Source: Seriola aureovittata (taxonomy: Eukaryota > Chordata > Actinopteri > Carangiformes > Carangidae). Taken from it: DNA of 64,000 nt. Each line of letters starts with the position of its first letter. Position 1 is the stretch's first letter. The notes under the pieces are model-generated. The model was given only the letters and a program-made list of their open reading frames with translations, was not told the DNA's origin and did no database searches. Positions 27,199 through 39,973 of this stretch are shown piece by piece. Both the position numbers and the translations under genes were made by a program. The stretch is taken from NCBI RefSeq assembly GCF_021018895.1, contig NC_079380.1, positions 8,171,736 to 8,235,735 of the forward strand, in the 5' to 3' direction.

Positions 27199-27359
27199 TC
27201 CCGAAATCCCCAAATTCTTAACTGCTCGACCAATCGCTCTTAATACCTTTCTGTAGCTCTCCAAAAGCCCCCCTCTCAGCTCCCCCCCCCTCCCTTGGAC
27301 TGCCCAGGGCAGAATGATTAATTTGTGACTATTGATTTCTCCTCCTGAGCTCAAAGTAT

Positions 27360-27500
27360 GTGAGGGAGGGAGCGAGAGAGAAAGAGAGAGAGGGAGGGAG
27401 AAGGTGAGGTAGCGTGAGAGAGGGTCATAGAAGCAAAGGGGTGAGGGCGGAGATACTTGGAGAGAGGAGAAAGGAGAAAGAGAGAGGTGTGGGGTGGGGG
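27360..27500 (+). repeat. purine-rich tract
   Basis: About 140 bases of mostly G and A (GAGAGAGAAAGAGAGAGAGG and similar), ending in a long G run at 27491-27506. Confidence 0.75.
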
Positions 27501-27860
27501 GGGGGTACATCCAGTATTCAGTGTAGTGCTTCTCTGCAGTTCTTTTTTTCTAATCTTTAATGTAGGAAAAAAAAAAGCCAATGGTTGCAGTCTGGATGCG
27601 TCAAACCACCTCCCCTCAGTCTCTCTCTCCCCTTCTCTCTCTCTCTCTCTGTGGCGATTGGCAATTCACTGAGTGTCCACATGTCATCTCTTGCCCTGCT
27701 GCAGCGGCGAGCAGCGTGGCATGCTGGGAGGAGGAAGGGAGGGAAAAAAAGGGGGAGTTTAAGGGAAGGCAGCGAGGGTGGGCAGGCAAGATGGCTAGAT
27801 GGATGGAGGCATGTATTCATCAATTTCCCTGTTTCATTACATCTATGTAAATGTTGCTGG

Positions 27861-27865
<5 letters not shown>

Positions 27866-27893
<28 letters not shown>
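27866..27893 (+). repeat. (TG)n microsatellite
   Basis: About 14 TG units. Confidence 0.9.
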
Positions 27894-27894
<1 letters not shown>

Positions 27895-28098
27895 TCAACA
27901 ACCACATCCCCCTCCCTCACCTCCCACCCCTCCATCCTCCCACTCCCCTCACAGTCTGATATAAGACAAATGTCGTCTTGCACACAGTTTTCTCCCTTCC
28001 AATTCTTCACTGCCTCTTTTGAGTCCTCCTCCTGTGTCTTTCAGTTAAATCCCCATGCAGCTGCAGTGGCCAAGGAAATTTAATGTTATGTCCTCTGG

Positions 28099-28124
28099 AA
28101 AAAAAAAAGGGGGGGGGGGGGGGG
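28099..28124 (+). repeat. A-run joined to G-run
   Basis: Ten A are followed directly by about sixteen G. A comparable G run of about eighteen lies at 11817-11834. Confidence 0.85.
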
Positions 28125-28616
28125 TTAAAGGAGATGACAGGCCATGTGATCGGCACTTAATTCTATTGGATAATCATTTTAATTAAGCCTCTATGTGGTT
28201 AGCGTTTGCAGTGACGAGCCTGTCTCTGCGTACTACAAACACATCTTGAACAGATGACGTTTCGAGAAGAGTATGACCTACATTTCCGTTTGAGGATCAA
28301 ACACACACACACACACACACAGTGCTTTGTGTGACTACATATAGTTAATGAGAGAAATGAAACTATGCAGTGATCAGCAAATTTTTGTGAAGTGACCTTT
28401 CAAGGGCACATATACAGCAGCGGTGACGGTTGATGAAATTGAGTCTTCCAAGAAGAAGGCTGATAAACAAAGACAACACCCAGTTGTCACCAATTACACT
28501 GTAGGCAACTAAGTTAGTACTAGATGATGACCAGTTGTTCTTTTGCTTTGAACTATTTGTGCTGAAAAAATCTATCGAAAAGCTCAATAAAACAGGATCT
28601 TCTGACAGGCCTTTCT

Positions 28617-28618
<2 letters not shown>

Positions 28619-28696
<78 letters not shown>
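28619..28696 (+). repeat. (CA)n microsatellite
   Basis: About 39 uninterrupted CA units. A shorter array of 10 AC units lies at 28301-28320. Confidence 0.95.
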
Positions 28697-28703
<7 letters not shown>

Positions 28704-29674
28704 GGAAAAGGTGTGAGTGATGCTGCTAGTCTTTGTGTGTCAAAGTAAATACAGTGTGCTCTGGACAGAAAAAGTAAGTGAATTATGGAAATAAAAAAAA
28801 TACTGTGGCAAGTAAAAATTAGATGTAGAAATTTAGTGTCTCTTGATCTTTAACTCAGGATCAATGAGTCTGGTTAACGGCACATGTTTTGACAGGTGTA
28901 ACTGCATTTCATTTAGGTGAGCCACTTCCAAGGTGCTTGTATTGTGCTGACACGGCTTATGTGGCCGCTGAGATGGTACAGTTAGTGCGCCTCTGTCTAT
29001 TGCTTGAAAATAACCACTGAGGCTGCAGAGCCCGAGCACACAGTTGACGTGTGCTTCAGTAAAACTCCATGATTGTTTTTGTCCATGTTTCAACCAAAAT
29101 CCTCATTCTTTAAAAGTAAAAAATTAATAAATAAATAAAAAAACACGGTAGCAAAATTCGATCAAGTTAAGCTCTATGAGCACAGTAAGCCCAGTCGAAG
29201 ACTACTGTGTTCTCCAGGCTGAACTAAATTAGATAAGAAGCAAAGACAACCTATCAGAGGCCAGGGCAGCCTGCTGTGATGAAACTATAGAGCAAACTAA
29301 ATAAAGCAAAATATAAATCATTCATCAATATTTTTCCATTGTATAAATGTCTATAACAGGTACTGAGCTGTCATTAAAAGGCCTTACACACCTATGGTTC
29401 ACCCACATGGGTGTTTTTTACACAGACATGTATACTGTACATGTCAGTTTCACCTGTTAGGGTGGGAGAGTCCCAACTCTGTCACTATTTTATATAGTTT
29501 GGTGATTCCATCATAGCCCTGTCTGATGTAACCTAAAGCAGAGATCGAGTCAGCCCGAGTAAGTGAAACCACTTATGTGGGTGTAATTAGTTAGATCTGC
29601 TATAACTGAACTGAAAGTCTGTTAAAAAGCCTGACAACTTAAGTTTACATTCCTAGTTCATGCTGAAAAAGAAA

Positions 29675-29900
29675 TCGTTTGTCCTTTTGGGAAATCCACT
29701 TATTCACCTTCTTGCCAATATTTTAGATGAGAGGATTATGTCTTTATGGTAAATATTAAGCTACAGCCAGCAACCAATTAGCTTAGCTTAGCATAAAGAA
29801 TGGAAACAGGGGGGAAACAGCTAGCCTAGCTCTGTCCGAGTGACAAAATCCACCATAGTAGCGTCTCTCATTTAATCCGTACAAAAACTGAAGTGTAAGT
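29675..29900 (+). mobile_element. dispersed fish repeat ('agcttagcttagcataaag')
   Basis: GGTAAATATTAAGCTACAGC, then CAATTAGCTTAGCTTAGCAT, AAAGAATGGAAACAGGGGGG and AAACAGCTAGCCTAGCTCTG, the diagnostic core of a repeat I know as abundant in percomorphs. Confidence 0.6.
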
Positions 29901-30520
29901 GTAACTCCATGTAAAACCTCAACTCATTTTTGTAGCTGTTTAGACAAATATCTGAAGTATTCAAAAAGTTCAAGCCTATTTATTTACTGGAGGTTATTTT
30001 TTCTGAAACCTCAGAATGCCTGTATTTAATTTATCACCAAGATTACAAATTACACCCAACCAATTTCTGCTTTTCATTTAATTTCATTCATTCTCAGTGT
30101 CCACATGCCCACAACATGTACGCTGCATTTCACAGTCTGAGTTCGTTTCACAAAATTGGATGAAACTCTGCTGCTAATTCTCACCATTTTATTGTCTGAA
30201 GTTGAATCAAATTGGCATGGTGCCATCGAGGGGAAAAAAATGATTACATTTTGTTCAGTGATCGATGCAGACATGTGGTTTGGGAAGGGAACTTCTGTGG
30301 GCTGTTATATTCTGCTTATTTCTAGGCACGCTGCCCTCAATACTACAGCGTTGTGTTCTGACTTTGTGGCCGAGCTGCCCCGGAGCGAGTGGTATGAAGA
30401 ACACTGTGGGTAAATAAAAGATTCATTTTCACAACTTGTTCATGCAGTCATCCTAAGGACCGGCACAGTGCAGGCCCTCACCGTGGTGATGTAATGGAGT
30501 GACACATTGAATACACATAA

Positions 30521-30549
30521 ACACACACAAACACGCACGCACGCACACG

Positions 30550-30591
<42 letters not shown>

Positions 30592-30985
30592 ATACGAGGA
30601 TGATTGCAAACACAACTGTAAGGCTTGGGAAAATGTCACAGCAGCACCCGTGTCACACTCACTCACATCCACACTGCTGAGAAGAAAGAAAAAAAACATG
30701 CATGTGCAGTTCACATCTTCATGACATCTGCACTCATTTCCAGGTGAAAATATGTTTGTTGTATATGTGTGTGCGTGGCTGTGTGTGTGTGTGTGTGTGT
30801 GTGTGTGTCTTTTCCTCACTTGGAGCTGCCTGTGTGCATGCTGCTATGATCATGAGAGACTCCCTGTCCTGGAAAGCGATCTGAGAGAGCAAAGGGAAGC
30901 CATGCTGCTCCTCATTAAAAATTCATCCTGTTCCTTACTGCTCTCAGAAATACAGAGACATGAAGGTGAGCGGTCACATACATGT

Positions 30986-31071
<86 letters not shown>

Positions 31072-31072
31072 A
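30521..31072 (+). repeat. cluster of three CA/TG microsatellites
   Basis: AC-rich array at 30521-30589, TG array at 30779-30808 and CA array at about 30988-31072. The TG array is inverted relative to the two CA arrays, so the cluster could form long CA:TG stems. An ORF of 197 codons across it (30752-31345) is an artefact of the repeats. Confidence 0.9.
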
Positions 31073-32329
31073 GAGAGGGGGAGGAGAGAAGCAGCATGCT
31101 CGACTGGAAATTACATCATCCTCCTCAGTGGACTTAGCAACACCTTATCCTCTCCTACATCAGGATATAACAATGATAACAGCGGCGACTTCATTTTGAC
31201 AAATTCCCTGATTCGCTCTGATCTGCAGATTAGCGCTGCATTGTCTTTTTATCCCGGCAAAAATCAGCAGCATCATCAGCAGGTTCGGCCCATGCTTTGT
31301 TTCAAGCTTTCGAGTCACAGTACGTACCGCTACAGACATGAATAATCGAGTGTCAGCCTTTCCCAGACACCAGGTTTACATCATTTCCTGTAGGAAGCCT
31401 ATTAAATCATCATCCTTCAGTTTAAGCACCCAACTCACTCTATCAAGCTGCTCCGGTGAGACATGTGAGTGATAGAACAAACAGCGTCTAAATCAATTAA
31501 AGTGAGGTCACATTCAGCATTTGCTCGGATTAAAATGAATTTTTACAGGCGCTTGGTTGAACATCTTCTCAACATAAACCAAAATAAACTAAAGCGAAAT
31601 GTCAGACTGCTCTTACTACACGACTAACCTCATCTATGAACTCACCACTGCGACACAACAACCTTTTGCCTCTTTCCCCTTCTTTAACTCATGTGTCCTG
31701 GATTGAATCGTTTCTTTCGGCAGCCTCATTTGACAGATACAGTCTCATTACAACTGTTTGTTTTCCCAACAGCACCATTTGCTGTGACAGTGGGGTCTGC
31801 CAGCCCTGTCGACTGCAGTAAATACTCACTCTGGAGTGCAGTAAACATGGCCATCTGAGCAGCGTCACACTGACAGGCAGCGCCGGTGTCCTCAGAGACA
31901 GACAGGCAGCCACAAAGGCCAGATTGGATCCTTCAGGGCAACGTGGTCGCCAAAAGACGCGCCATACGTTTACTGTTTAGAAGTGGGTCGTTTAAAACTA
32001 AAATAACTACATGTATTTAAAAAGAATTTATAACGCGTACACTCTATAGTTTAACCATTCATGTTTTTTTTCTTACGTGGAGGCGTGCATTTCCTTTCGT
32101 TAAAGTATTCTAAACTTTAGTGATAGTGTTTTGTTGCAGGATGTGCTGTTTTATGATGGGACGTAAAAACCTATATTAAAAAAGAATCTAAATATTTATG
32201 GCAAAAATGGTTAAAATGTATTTCAAGCGTTTCCAGTGCTTTATCGTTTCCTCACTGATATTGCTATTTGGATTCATAAGCTGGTGAGATGAGTTCTCAA
32301 ATTTTTAGACAGGTACTAGCGTCATAGCT

Positions 32330-32530
32330 CTGTTCGACGTTGATTGGTCGACCTCTTTGGTCCGGACTGAAACTACTGGATGGATCACCATGAACTTTGG
32401 TCCAGATTTTCATCAGCCCCATATGTCTCACTTTGGTGATTTAGCCCCATCATCATCATCAGGTCAAAATTGTAATTTGTCCATGACTTTGATTTATCAT
32501 CAAATAACTTCAAAAGTAATGACATCAAAT
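32330..32530 (+). mobile_element. dispersed fish repeat fragment
   Basis: ACTACTGGATGGATCACCAT, GAACTTTGGTCCAGATTTTC and CATCAGGTCAAAATTGTAAT follow the order of a common fish repeat. Confidence 0.5.
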
Positions 32531-32635
32531 TACCACAAATGATACATATGCAGTATTGTTTCAGCACAGGAGATCTGGTTGCACACGATTTAATTGGACC
32601 TTGGAGGTGGCAGGAGGCATTTTCAGAGGGTGATA

Positions 32636-32638
32636 TGT

Positions 32639-32697
<59 letters not shown>

Positions 32698-32704
32698 TGT
32701 GTGT

Positions 32705-32743
<39 letters not shown>
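32636..32743 (+). repeat. (TG)n microsatellite
   Basis: About 53 units with a few TCTG interruptions, ending in a run of eight G. Confidence 0.95.
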
Positions 32744-32745
<2 letters not shown>

Positions 32746-33667
32746 GGGGGAATTAAATTGACTTATTACGTGGTACGTTTCATCACGTTTATCTGTTTAC
32801 TTTCTAATACTTGAAGCATTTGAAACTACGGTGACTGGTGTCGTCTTGTAGCTAGAAACAAAGTGTTGGATGGATGTGGGGGGGAAATTAAATCAGATCT
32901 GCTACCATCTGGTAAATCCTAGTATTTTACAGTGAAAATGAGGTAAAAGAAAAAAAATGATGAGGCCCTGTTTACGAGATACAAAGACTCTTGAGTGCTG
33001 CATCTTTTCCATATTGAAAACTGTTTGTACAAGCAAGAAAATTATCTTCATTGTTGATTAATTGTTTAAATTGGCTCTCAAGCTAAAATGGCAAATATTA
33101 AATGGCTCTGACTTGGCCTTACAGTATGGTAAATTAAATATTTTGGGGATTTGACTATTCGTAACAGCATGGTCATTTTCCACAGTTAATGATCTTTTAT
33201 ACCAAGGGAGCTAAGGATGGAGGACACAAGTAGGAGGCACAACACAAACACGACTTGTTACTGTCGCTGTCCTGTAGTGCAGACTCCTAAACTGTAAATA
33301 ATTAAATAAATAAATAAATAAATAAAAATCAATCTCATTGGATCAGCTGTTTGTCTGAAATTACAGCGCTGTCTGGTTTCTTTGCCTTGTTACACAGAAA
33401 ACAAATCAATCACACTGAATGTCAAATGCCAAAGACACATGATATCTAAACACGCCATGAGGCTTTGTATATGCATTTCAAAAACAGATACAGCCCTATA
33501 CTGTCCTGAGCCATCTGGAGCAGATCACCTTCGTCCTCTCAGCCTGGCTGTGTAACATCACTGTGGAAGTACATCATGCTATCTGTTTCCTTCCTCCTTG
33601 CCCTCTATGTTTGCCCTGTGCTCGCTGCTCCATCTGTCATACTCAGACTCTGCCCTGCTGGCGTTAC

Positions 33668-33829
33668 CTCCAGCCGTCCTCCTCTGTCCTCCACCCAGCC
33701 CTGGGCGGTGACCCACAGTCCAGCTACAGGGACCTCCAGCCCTCCGCCCCCCAGGCCTGAGACTCTCAGTCTGGAGAGGATTTGGGCCTCCTCGATGTAG
33801 AGAGCTGTCAGCAGCTCTCCCACTAGGTG
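33668..33829 (-). CDS. possible orphan coding exon inside cacng2 intron 1
   Basis: I do not recognise this sequence. On the minus strand an acceptor CCACCTCTTAG at 33830 is followed by exactly 54 open codons and a GTAACG donor at 33667. The translation starts HLVGELLTALYIEEAQILSR and includes GLWVTAQGWVEDRGGRLE. Codon use is strongly coding-like (CTG, GAG, ATC, CTC, GCC), unlike the AT-rich surroundings. Both ends are in phase 0. No partner exons were found nearby on the minus strand. On the plus strand the same stretch has a 74-codon ORF (33576-33800) that begins like a signal peptide (MLSVSFLLALYVCPVLAAPS). Only one strand, or neither, may be real. It could also be a decayed exon of a lost nested gene. 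Confidence 0.3.
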
Positions 33830-34154
33830 CTAAGAGGTGGGAACATCTCTGTTGCATCTCTTCAGCTGTGTTTTTTTTTTTTATTAGGTTTTCCATTAAC
33901 TACAGCATCACAAGAGCTATTCTTCCTGAGGTACACATAAAAAGTATTATCATGGCGATAAAAATCAACACCAACGCATAACAAGTCACTATGACATGAC
34001 ATTAGAAGAACTTGTAACCACTATGATAATCTTAGCATCGAGTTAGCTCACACCAAAATGAAAATTAAAGGATCAGTTTGACTGAATCACACGTGTCACA
34101 CTTCTAGTCTCGTTAGTCATGCCGACTGTTTTGGTTTTACAGGCTGAAGTTTTA

Positions 34155-34375
34155 ACAAGAGCTCCAATAACAGTTATTTTCTCTATCAATTAATGTACTG
34201 ATAACTTTCTCAATTTTTTTGATTAATCATTCGATTTAGTTTCCAAAGCCCAAGATGACATCATCATAGAAGACGAAGAAAACCAAAAAATATTCACATT
34301 TGAGAAGCTGGAACCAGTGAGCTTTTGGCATTTTGTCTTAAAAAATTTGAGATTAAACCACTGATCATTTCAGTT
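34155..34375 (+). repeat. 'gggctgcaacta' family copy, plus
   Basis: TTTCCAAAGCCCAAGATGAC and AATATTCACATTTGAGAAGC followed by TGGAACCAG mark the best preserved plus-oriented body in the window. Confidence 0.6.
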
Positions 34376-35479
34376 CCAGTTCTGACATATCTACTTTTGC
34401 TGCCTCTCCAAAACAATGGAGTAGGAGTGGTGGATATGATTGAAACCAATACCAAAATAGAAATATTTTTTCAATTTCGGCCTTTATCATGATATGTGAA
34501 ACACATGCAGAATGACATAAAAATGCCAATTTAATTATTTTTCAATTAAATAAATTTACAAGGGGCTGTTTTCCATTGTGCATCATATCAGAGACAACTC
34601 TTCATGTATTATGTATTATGGCCTATGATCCCACTGAAAACAATGATACTGAATTATCGCCCTTGAGTGCATTGGAAGGTGATGCTCAAAGGGTTAAAAA
34701 GTGATATCTGAAAAACTCAGCGGCATCTGTGTCTTTATAGAAACATCCTTTACTGAACAGTTCCCAGTGGGTCTGTTTCTTTGGCAGAAAAAAAGTCCAA
34801 CTGTGGAAGAAATACACTCAGTGTACAATGTAATGTGCTCCAATACAACTGTTCTGCCATAAAGTCCACTTTTATGATGCCAATAATCAGTTTTTGTTGA
34901 CAATGTCATAGAGGTATTAATTAAATTATATGATTTAGTATTGAGGTCATGGTTAGTGACCATAATGTCTTATAATGGTTGCATTATATTCAGAGGTGTT
35001 GCTAAAATTCTGCCGCCCTCATAGGGAGGACAAAAAATTAAAAACACATCTCAATGTGGTCCAGTACGTCACTGCTTCGTAAAGAGAGACATCTGTTGTA
35101 TTGGACTGCATTACATTGTACAGCTGTACCTAATAGAGTGAACACTGGGTGTAGTGCCAGCTGGTGGGAAGTTTGAAAATACATTTTTGTTATTATTGGG
35201 TGAATTGACCCTTTAAACAAGACGACCACTAGAGGACACACAGATGAGCTCTGAGATAATGGATCAGGTCGTAAGTAAAAATCCATTCCACAGTCATTAC
35301 TGTAACTATTTTCATTGTTATTAGCATTAGTATCATTATAAGCAGGCAGTCGTATGTTCAGCTGGGGCAAAGGCACCAAAAAGACTCCGACTCTGGCCCG
35401 TCCCCTCCCCCAGCCCTGAGATGATGCAGTGTGTTTGGGCTGCGTTCTGACACAAAGCAAATACGGTGTAATAGATTGC

Positions 35480-35810
35480 AAATGAACTGCACCACGGACA
35501 CCACCAATTAATCAAAAGGCAGATTGCCGTACTTTTTCTGTGCTATTGCAGGGAAAAAAAGGAGTGAATCGCACCTCCTTAAAATGAATGGATTGTATCT
35601 GCAGTTAATTATCATTTACTACAGGGTCTCTTTGGGATGTTTCCACAGCTTAAGGATACAGCCGGTGAAGTGGAACAGAGAGGAGCTCTGCTGCGATGGA
35701 GTCAGAGATTGGCCTGCTGGTAATTACACTTTCATTGTAAGAGGATCAATTCTATGTAATCAGAGCGCAGTCTCACTGAAAATCGAGTGGTTATTCAAGC
35801 CTCTTTAACG
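35480..35810. other. candidate conserved non-coding block with RE1-like edge
   Basis: Unique-looking, with ACCAATTAATCAAAAGGCAG, GCAGTTAATTATCATTTACT and GGTAATTACACTTTCATTGT. It carries several homeodomain-type TAATTA cores. The plus ORF at 35524-35808 has no recognisable product. Confidence 0.3.
35485..35505 (+). promoter_or_regulatory. RE1/NRSE-like element
   Basis: The core GCACCACGGACA with flanking C and CC agrees with the 21 bp REST/NRSF site at 16 of 21 positions by eye. It is in intron 1 of a neuron-specific gene and at the edge of a unique-looking block. REST binding is inferred only. Confidence 0.35.
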
Positions 35811-36017
35811 TGGAAACTTTACATTTTCAAGTGGACAACATTTGTTTGATAAACAATAGTTGGGAACAAACACAAGGTGATGATTGTGGAGTCTGTTTGG
35901 GCTGGATACCAACATACGTTTTCACGACCTCTGCTCTTGACCTCTGACCTCTGAGCACTGCAGTGGTTTGAAAAGCTAAGTCAACCTTTATCTGGTATAT
36001 ACCTGTAACACCTATAG

Positions 36018-36120
36018 AGCTGCATCTAATGCTGATTTTCAATCTGCCCATTGTGTTCTTGATTAATCAATTAATCATTTTGTCTATAAGATGTCTGAAA
36101 CTAGAGAAAAGTTTTTCTTA
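36018..36120 (+). repeat. 'gggctgcaacta' family 5' fragment, plus
   Basis: AGAGCTGCATCTAATGCTGA, then TTGATTAATCAATTAATCAT and GTCTATAAGATGTCTGAAAC. The copy stops after about 100 bases. Confidence 0.5.
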
Positions 36121-36849
36121 CATACCATGGTTGGGTGGAATTTACTCATGCAAACCTACACATCAGAAAGTTATAACAAATGCAAAAAGTACTTTTAGAG
36201 TTAGAATCTCAGCAAGAAAAATGAATAAGTGTATTTCTGAACTTTTGAACGATTCATTGACGTATGAAACAGCTTGCAGATATGAAAAATGGCTTTGAGG
36301 CATTTGTAGCTTGCTACTTAAATGTTCATAGAAACTTGTCCGAGCACTCTGAAGCATTAGTCATTTCTTCTCAGTCCGTCTTCATCATTTTTATGTTCAA
36401 AACGATCATAGTTTCTGCCAAAACATACATAGCTTTAATTTGTACATGTGTTTTAATGGCACTTCCTGCACCAGAATCCGGGTTCAAATGGAAGTATGTT
36501 GAGTTACAGGAGCAAGACAACATGAAAATGCTCGTACGAGCAGGCAGTGAGCAATCATTGCCTATAGTATCATGCTGTGGTGAGTTGTGGTGCCACACAG
36601 TATGCTTACACAAAGACTAGTCCAGGGTAGTTTTTGTATTGATTTGTTCTCTGGTCATGTAGGATAAAGATAGACCCCACCCAACAGGACCAACTGCAGC
36701 TAAAAATAACACGTGTAAATCAAGGCTAGAGCCACAAACACACACACATACATGCAGTCCTGCTGGCTGTGATGATGACGATGTGTCGGGGGTCAGAGGG
36801 GATAATTATTATGTAATAACTGAGACACTGCTCCTCTTTGACGCATGTC

Positions 36850-37270
36850 CCATCTTTAAAGCTTGTTCCTTTATTTTATTTTTCTAATTTATAGCCAAGG
36901 CTCTTACTCTCTGGATTATGGGGGGGGGTCCTTCATGCAGAGCGGGTGACAGCACTTATGGGAGAGTGCCACCAAAGTTTACAGCCCCTCTCTCATCGAT
37001 CAAAACCATCTGAGCCATTAATCATACGCTAAACCAATTACCGTGCCATCACACCCCTCTACTGTCCATCTCATCTCGAGGCTCCGTCAGGACGGCCGAA
37101 TGCTGCCACCAAGACATGACTATTAATATACAAGGGGGGGAATCATGATAGTGTCTCTCCAAGTGTATACTTTAAATCGCCATTGTCCTCTCAAGTTTGA
37201 TATAAATCATGATGTAATGTTCGTCTGATTTGAAGGGATCAGATCCTGCTGCTCAGTCTGAGAATGAGAA
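36850..37270. other. candidate conserved non-coding block
   Basis: Unique-looking, with CTCATCGATCAAAACCATCT, GAGCCATTAATCATACGCTA and AACCAATTACCGTGCCATCA. Two G runs interrupt it. No coding potential. Confidence 0.28.
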
Positions 37271-39742
37271 CGTTCAATATGTCCTGTGCTAATACTGACG
37301 ATTAAAGCTTTGGGGTGTTTCCTTGTTCAGCAGTCTGGCTTTTTCTGGCCGTGAAAGGAACTGGTGATGCAATACCACCACAATACTTTTCGGAAAAATT
37401 GTTCAAAAACTTAAGTAATGTGAATGTAATTTCTTCTGATCAGAACAATCAGAACATGAGGGTGGACGCAGTATATTCTTATTATTGCAAGCCCATCTTT
37501 CTCTGTACCTGCCCGTTTACAGTGTTGTTAGACCTCACGCTGCGCTTTTTATGCTGCAAATACAAATTGTATTGTCAAGGCTTCTGTTTCTGTAAAAAGA
37601 ACTGACTGAGGGGGTTAGAGAGATAAGTTGTTAAAGGTGTACTCAGGGTATTCAATATTGCACATCCATAAAGTAGGGGGACTTGCACAAAACAAATTTA
37701 AAAAATATGGTCACCATTGAAGCAATAAAGACCGTGATAATGTAACTTTTAGATCCTAGTATGTTAAAAAAACACTGTATCCTACATTTCCCAAAAATTC
37801 TAAGTTCGGTTTGAGCCGAATCCTGTGGCCCCTCACTAATAAGAAAACACTTGAACATCCCGGAGCCTCTCTCTCATTTTCTAAACATTCTTGAGGATGC
37901 GGTTGTCTGAATAATCTATTGAAATTGTCACAGGGCAAAACCAACTGCGGGTCCTGTGAGTACAGTGTGAGCTTCACATTGCGGCTGGTTGATTGATCCG
38001 AACAGTGTCAGCATGAAAGTCACAGGTTCTGGCCGTGCAGAGAGGCTGATTACAATGTGTAGCGTGTGTGAGTGAAAACAACATACAAGATTAATAAAAA
38101 TGCACAATGTTTGCCCAGTTGAATTTGCTTTACTATAGCAGCATTGCTATCAAACCTATGTAACAGACCTGAGGCTGCACTCAAACACAATCAATAAACT
38201 CTACACTGATATCCTGGTAGCGGAGCGTGTTTGCTGTAACTGAAGCATTATAACAAATGGCAGCCTCAACAGGAACACAACCCAAGGCCACAGTCCAGCA
38301 CTGTTCTTCGACTGTCGGTGGCCTCAGCCTAATCCGGTAATGTCTCGCCTATAATTTGGCCTTTGTGGGCAATAGAGAGGGCAAGGTGGCGACCAATAAA
38401 ACTGTTGCGTTCGGCAGTGACTGTCTGCAGTCTCAGCGGAGCTCCAATGAAAGGCGGGCGAGGGCAAAATGAATCCCATCCATCGCCGGCTGCAGGGCAG
38501 AGTGACAGTGCAGTGCAATAGAGCTCAGTCACTTTACACAGGCTGTTATCAGATGAAGGGCGAGGCAGCCCAGAGTAGTGATACCATGCTGACGGAGGAG
38601 AGAAGGCTCAGTTTCAGCTTCAACAAGTGGCCCCGAATACACTTTCCATCCACGCTACTCTCAACTTGTGTCACACTGTAATCTGGCCCATGCAGCTGGA
38701 TGTACAGTGGATCGGTGTCATAATACAGTGTAATGCCACTTTAGAGCTGGGACATTAGCCTGGGTGGGCATACTCCAGCTGGGTAATCCTTATCTGATTG
38801 GACTATGAGACTAATCCCGCTCTTCTCTGCCGCTCTGCTCTGCTATCTGCTTTTATCTCATCCTGCCTCTCCGCTACAGAGAGAAAACACTCACAAACAT
38901 CACTATTCACACATGTTTAAGTACACACAATCACATACGTACACACACACACAACATACTCCCACATGTGTTTTCAGTTGCATGAATGTACACTACATTG
39001 ATACTCCCACGTGCTTATACATTAAAACATGAGGCAGGATGCGTGAACTGTGATCTGCAGTGATTGACAAGAACTGTGGGAGGCCACACTGAAGTGGTAT
39101 CCATTTTAGTTAAAAAAAAAAAAAAAAGAAAGTACATGTTTCTAAATAATCTCTGTTGGGTGTTAGAACGCACTAAAACGAAAGACTTGCCAAGGCTACA
39201 ACACAAAATCAAATTGGAAACCACAGTGTAATGGAGACGGAAGTCAACAAGTGTTTTGTTTGACTTGGAATAGGAAAAAATTCTTCATCTATTATTGATG
39301 ATTTTTCTTAAGGTCATAATTACCACTGAGTGCGTCAAAATCCCTGATTATATTTGGGGTTTTACTGAAACATAAATCTCTCTAAACATTGTCCTCTTGC
39401 TGAGAGAAGCTCTGAGTTGTTAAAAATGCAAATATGTTCATCCATGTTGCCTCTGCTGTCATGCAAGCACAGAAAAAAGCTTTATGCTCAGAACGTTGAG
39501 GAATTTGTTTTATCTCTCAGGCTGCGTAAAGGCAATCCTTTGAGCATCTAATTGTTCGGTGCTTAATGTGGCTTATTCAACCTCATTACTCATCTTGCTT
39601 TCTTTAATCATTTAATTTATATAACTCTATAAGAAAGGACAGTACTCTTCACACAGGAAAAGACTACAATTATTGTAACATGGGCAAATGAGCAGGAGCT
39701 GTACAGTGACTAGTTTGATCATAAAATCGTCAATTAAACTAT

Positions 39743-39973
39743 TCTAGCGCTGAAACGATCGATCACTCAACAGAAAATAATGTTATTTATTATTATTTTT
39801 CAGGGACAATGCACATTGTGTTATTGTTGTTGAGACAAAACAAGCTATTTGAAGACTTAATGACTCTGGCTTTAGGAAGCTTCACAATTTTCAGATATTT
39901 ATAGACAAAATGAGTGACAGGAAAAGTAAACAGCAGATTAATAATGAAACTAATCATAACATGCAGTCCTAAA
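39743..39973 (-). repeat. 'gggctgcaacta' family copy, minus
   Basis: Starts GCGCTGAAACGATCGATCAC, has ACAAAACAAGCTATTTGAAG, and ends CAGCAGATTAATAATGAAAC with CATGCAGTCCTA. Confidence 0.5.

Noticed and set aside
30752..31345. 197-codon plus ORF
   Set aside because: It is kept open mainly by TG and CA arrays. The residues outside the arrays show no domain or coding bias.
35038..35481. 147-codon minus ORF
   Set aside because: AT-rich, no domain, covers a repeat-like segment (35040-35220).
35524..35808. 94-codon plus ORF
   Set aside because: No known domain, and the block looks like non-coding regulatory sequence with TAATTA cores.
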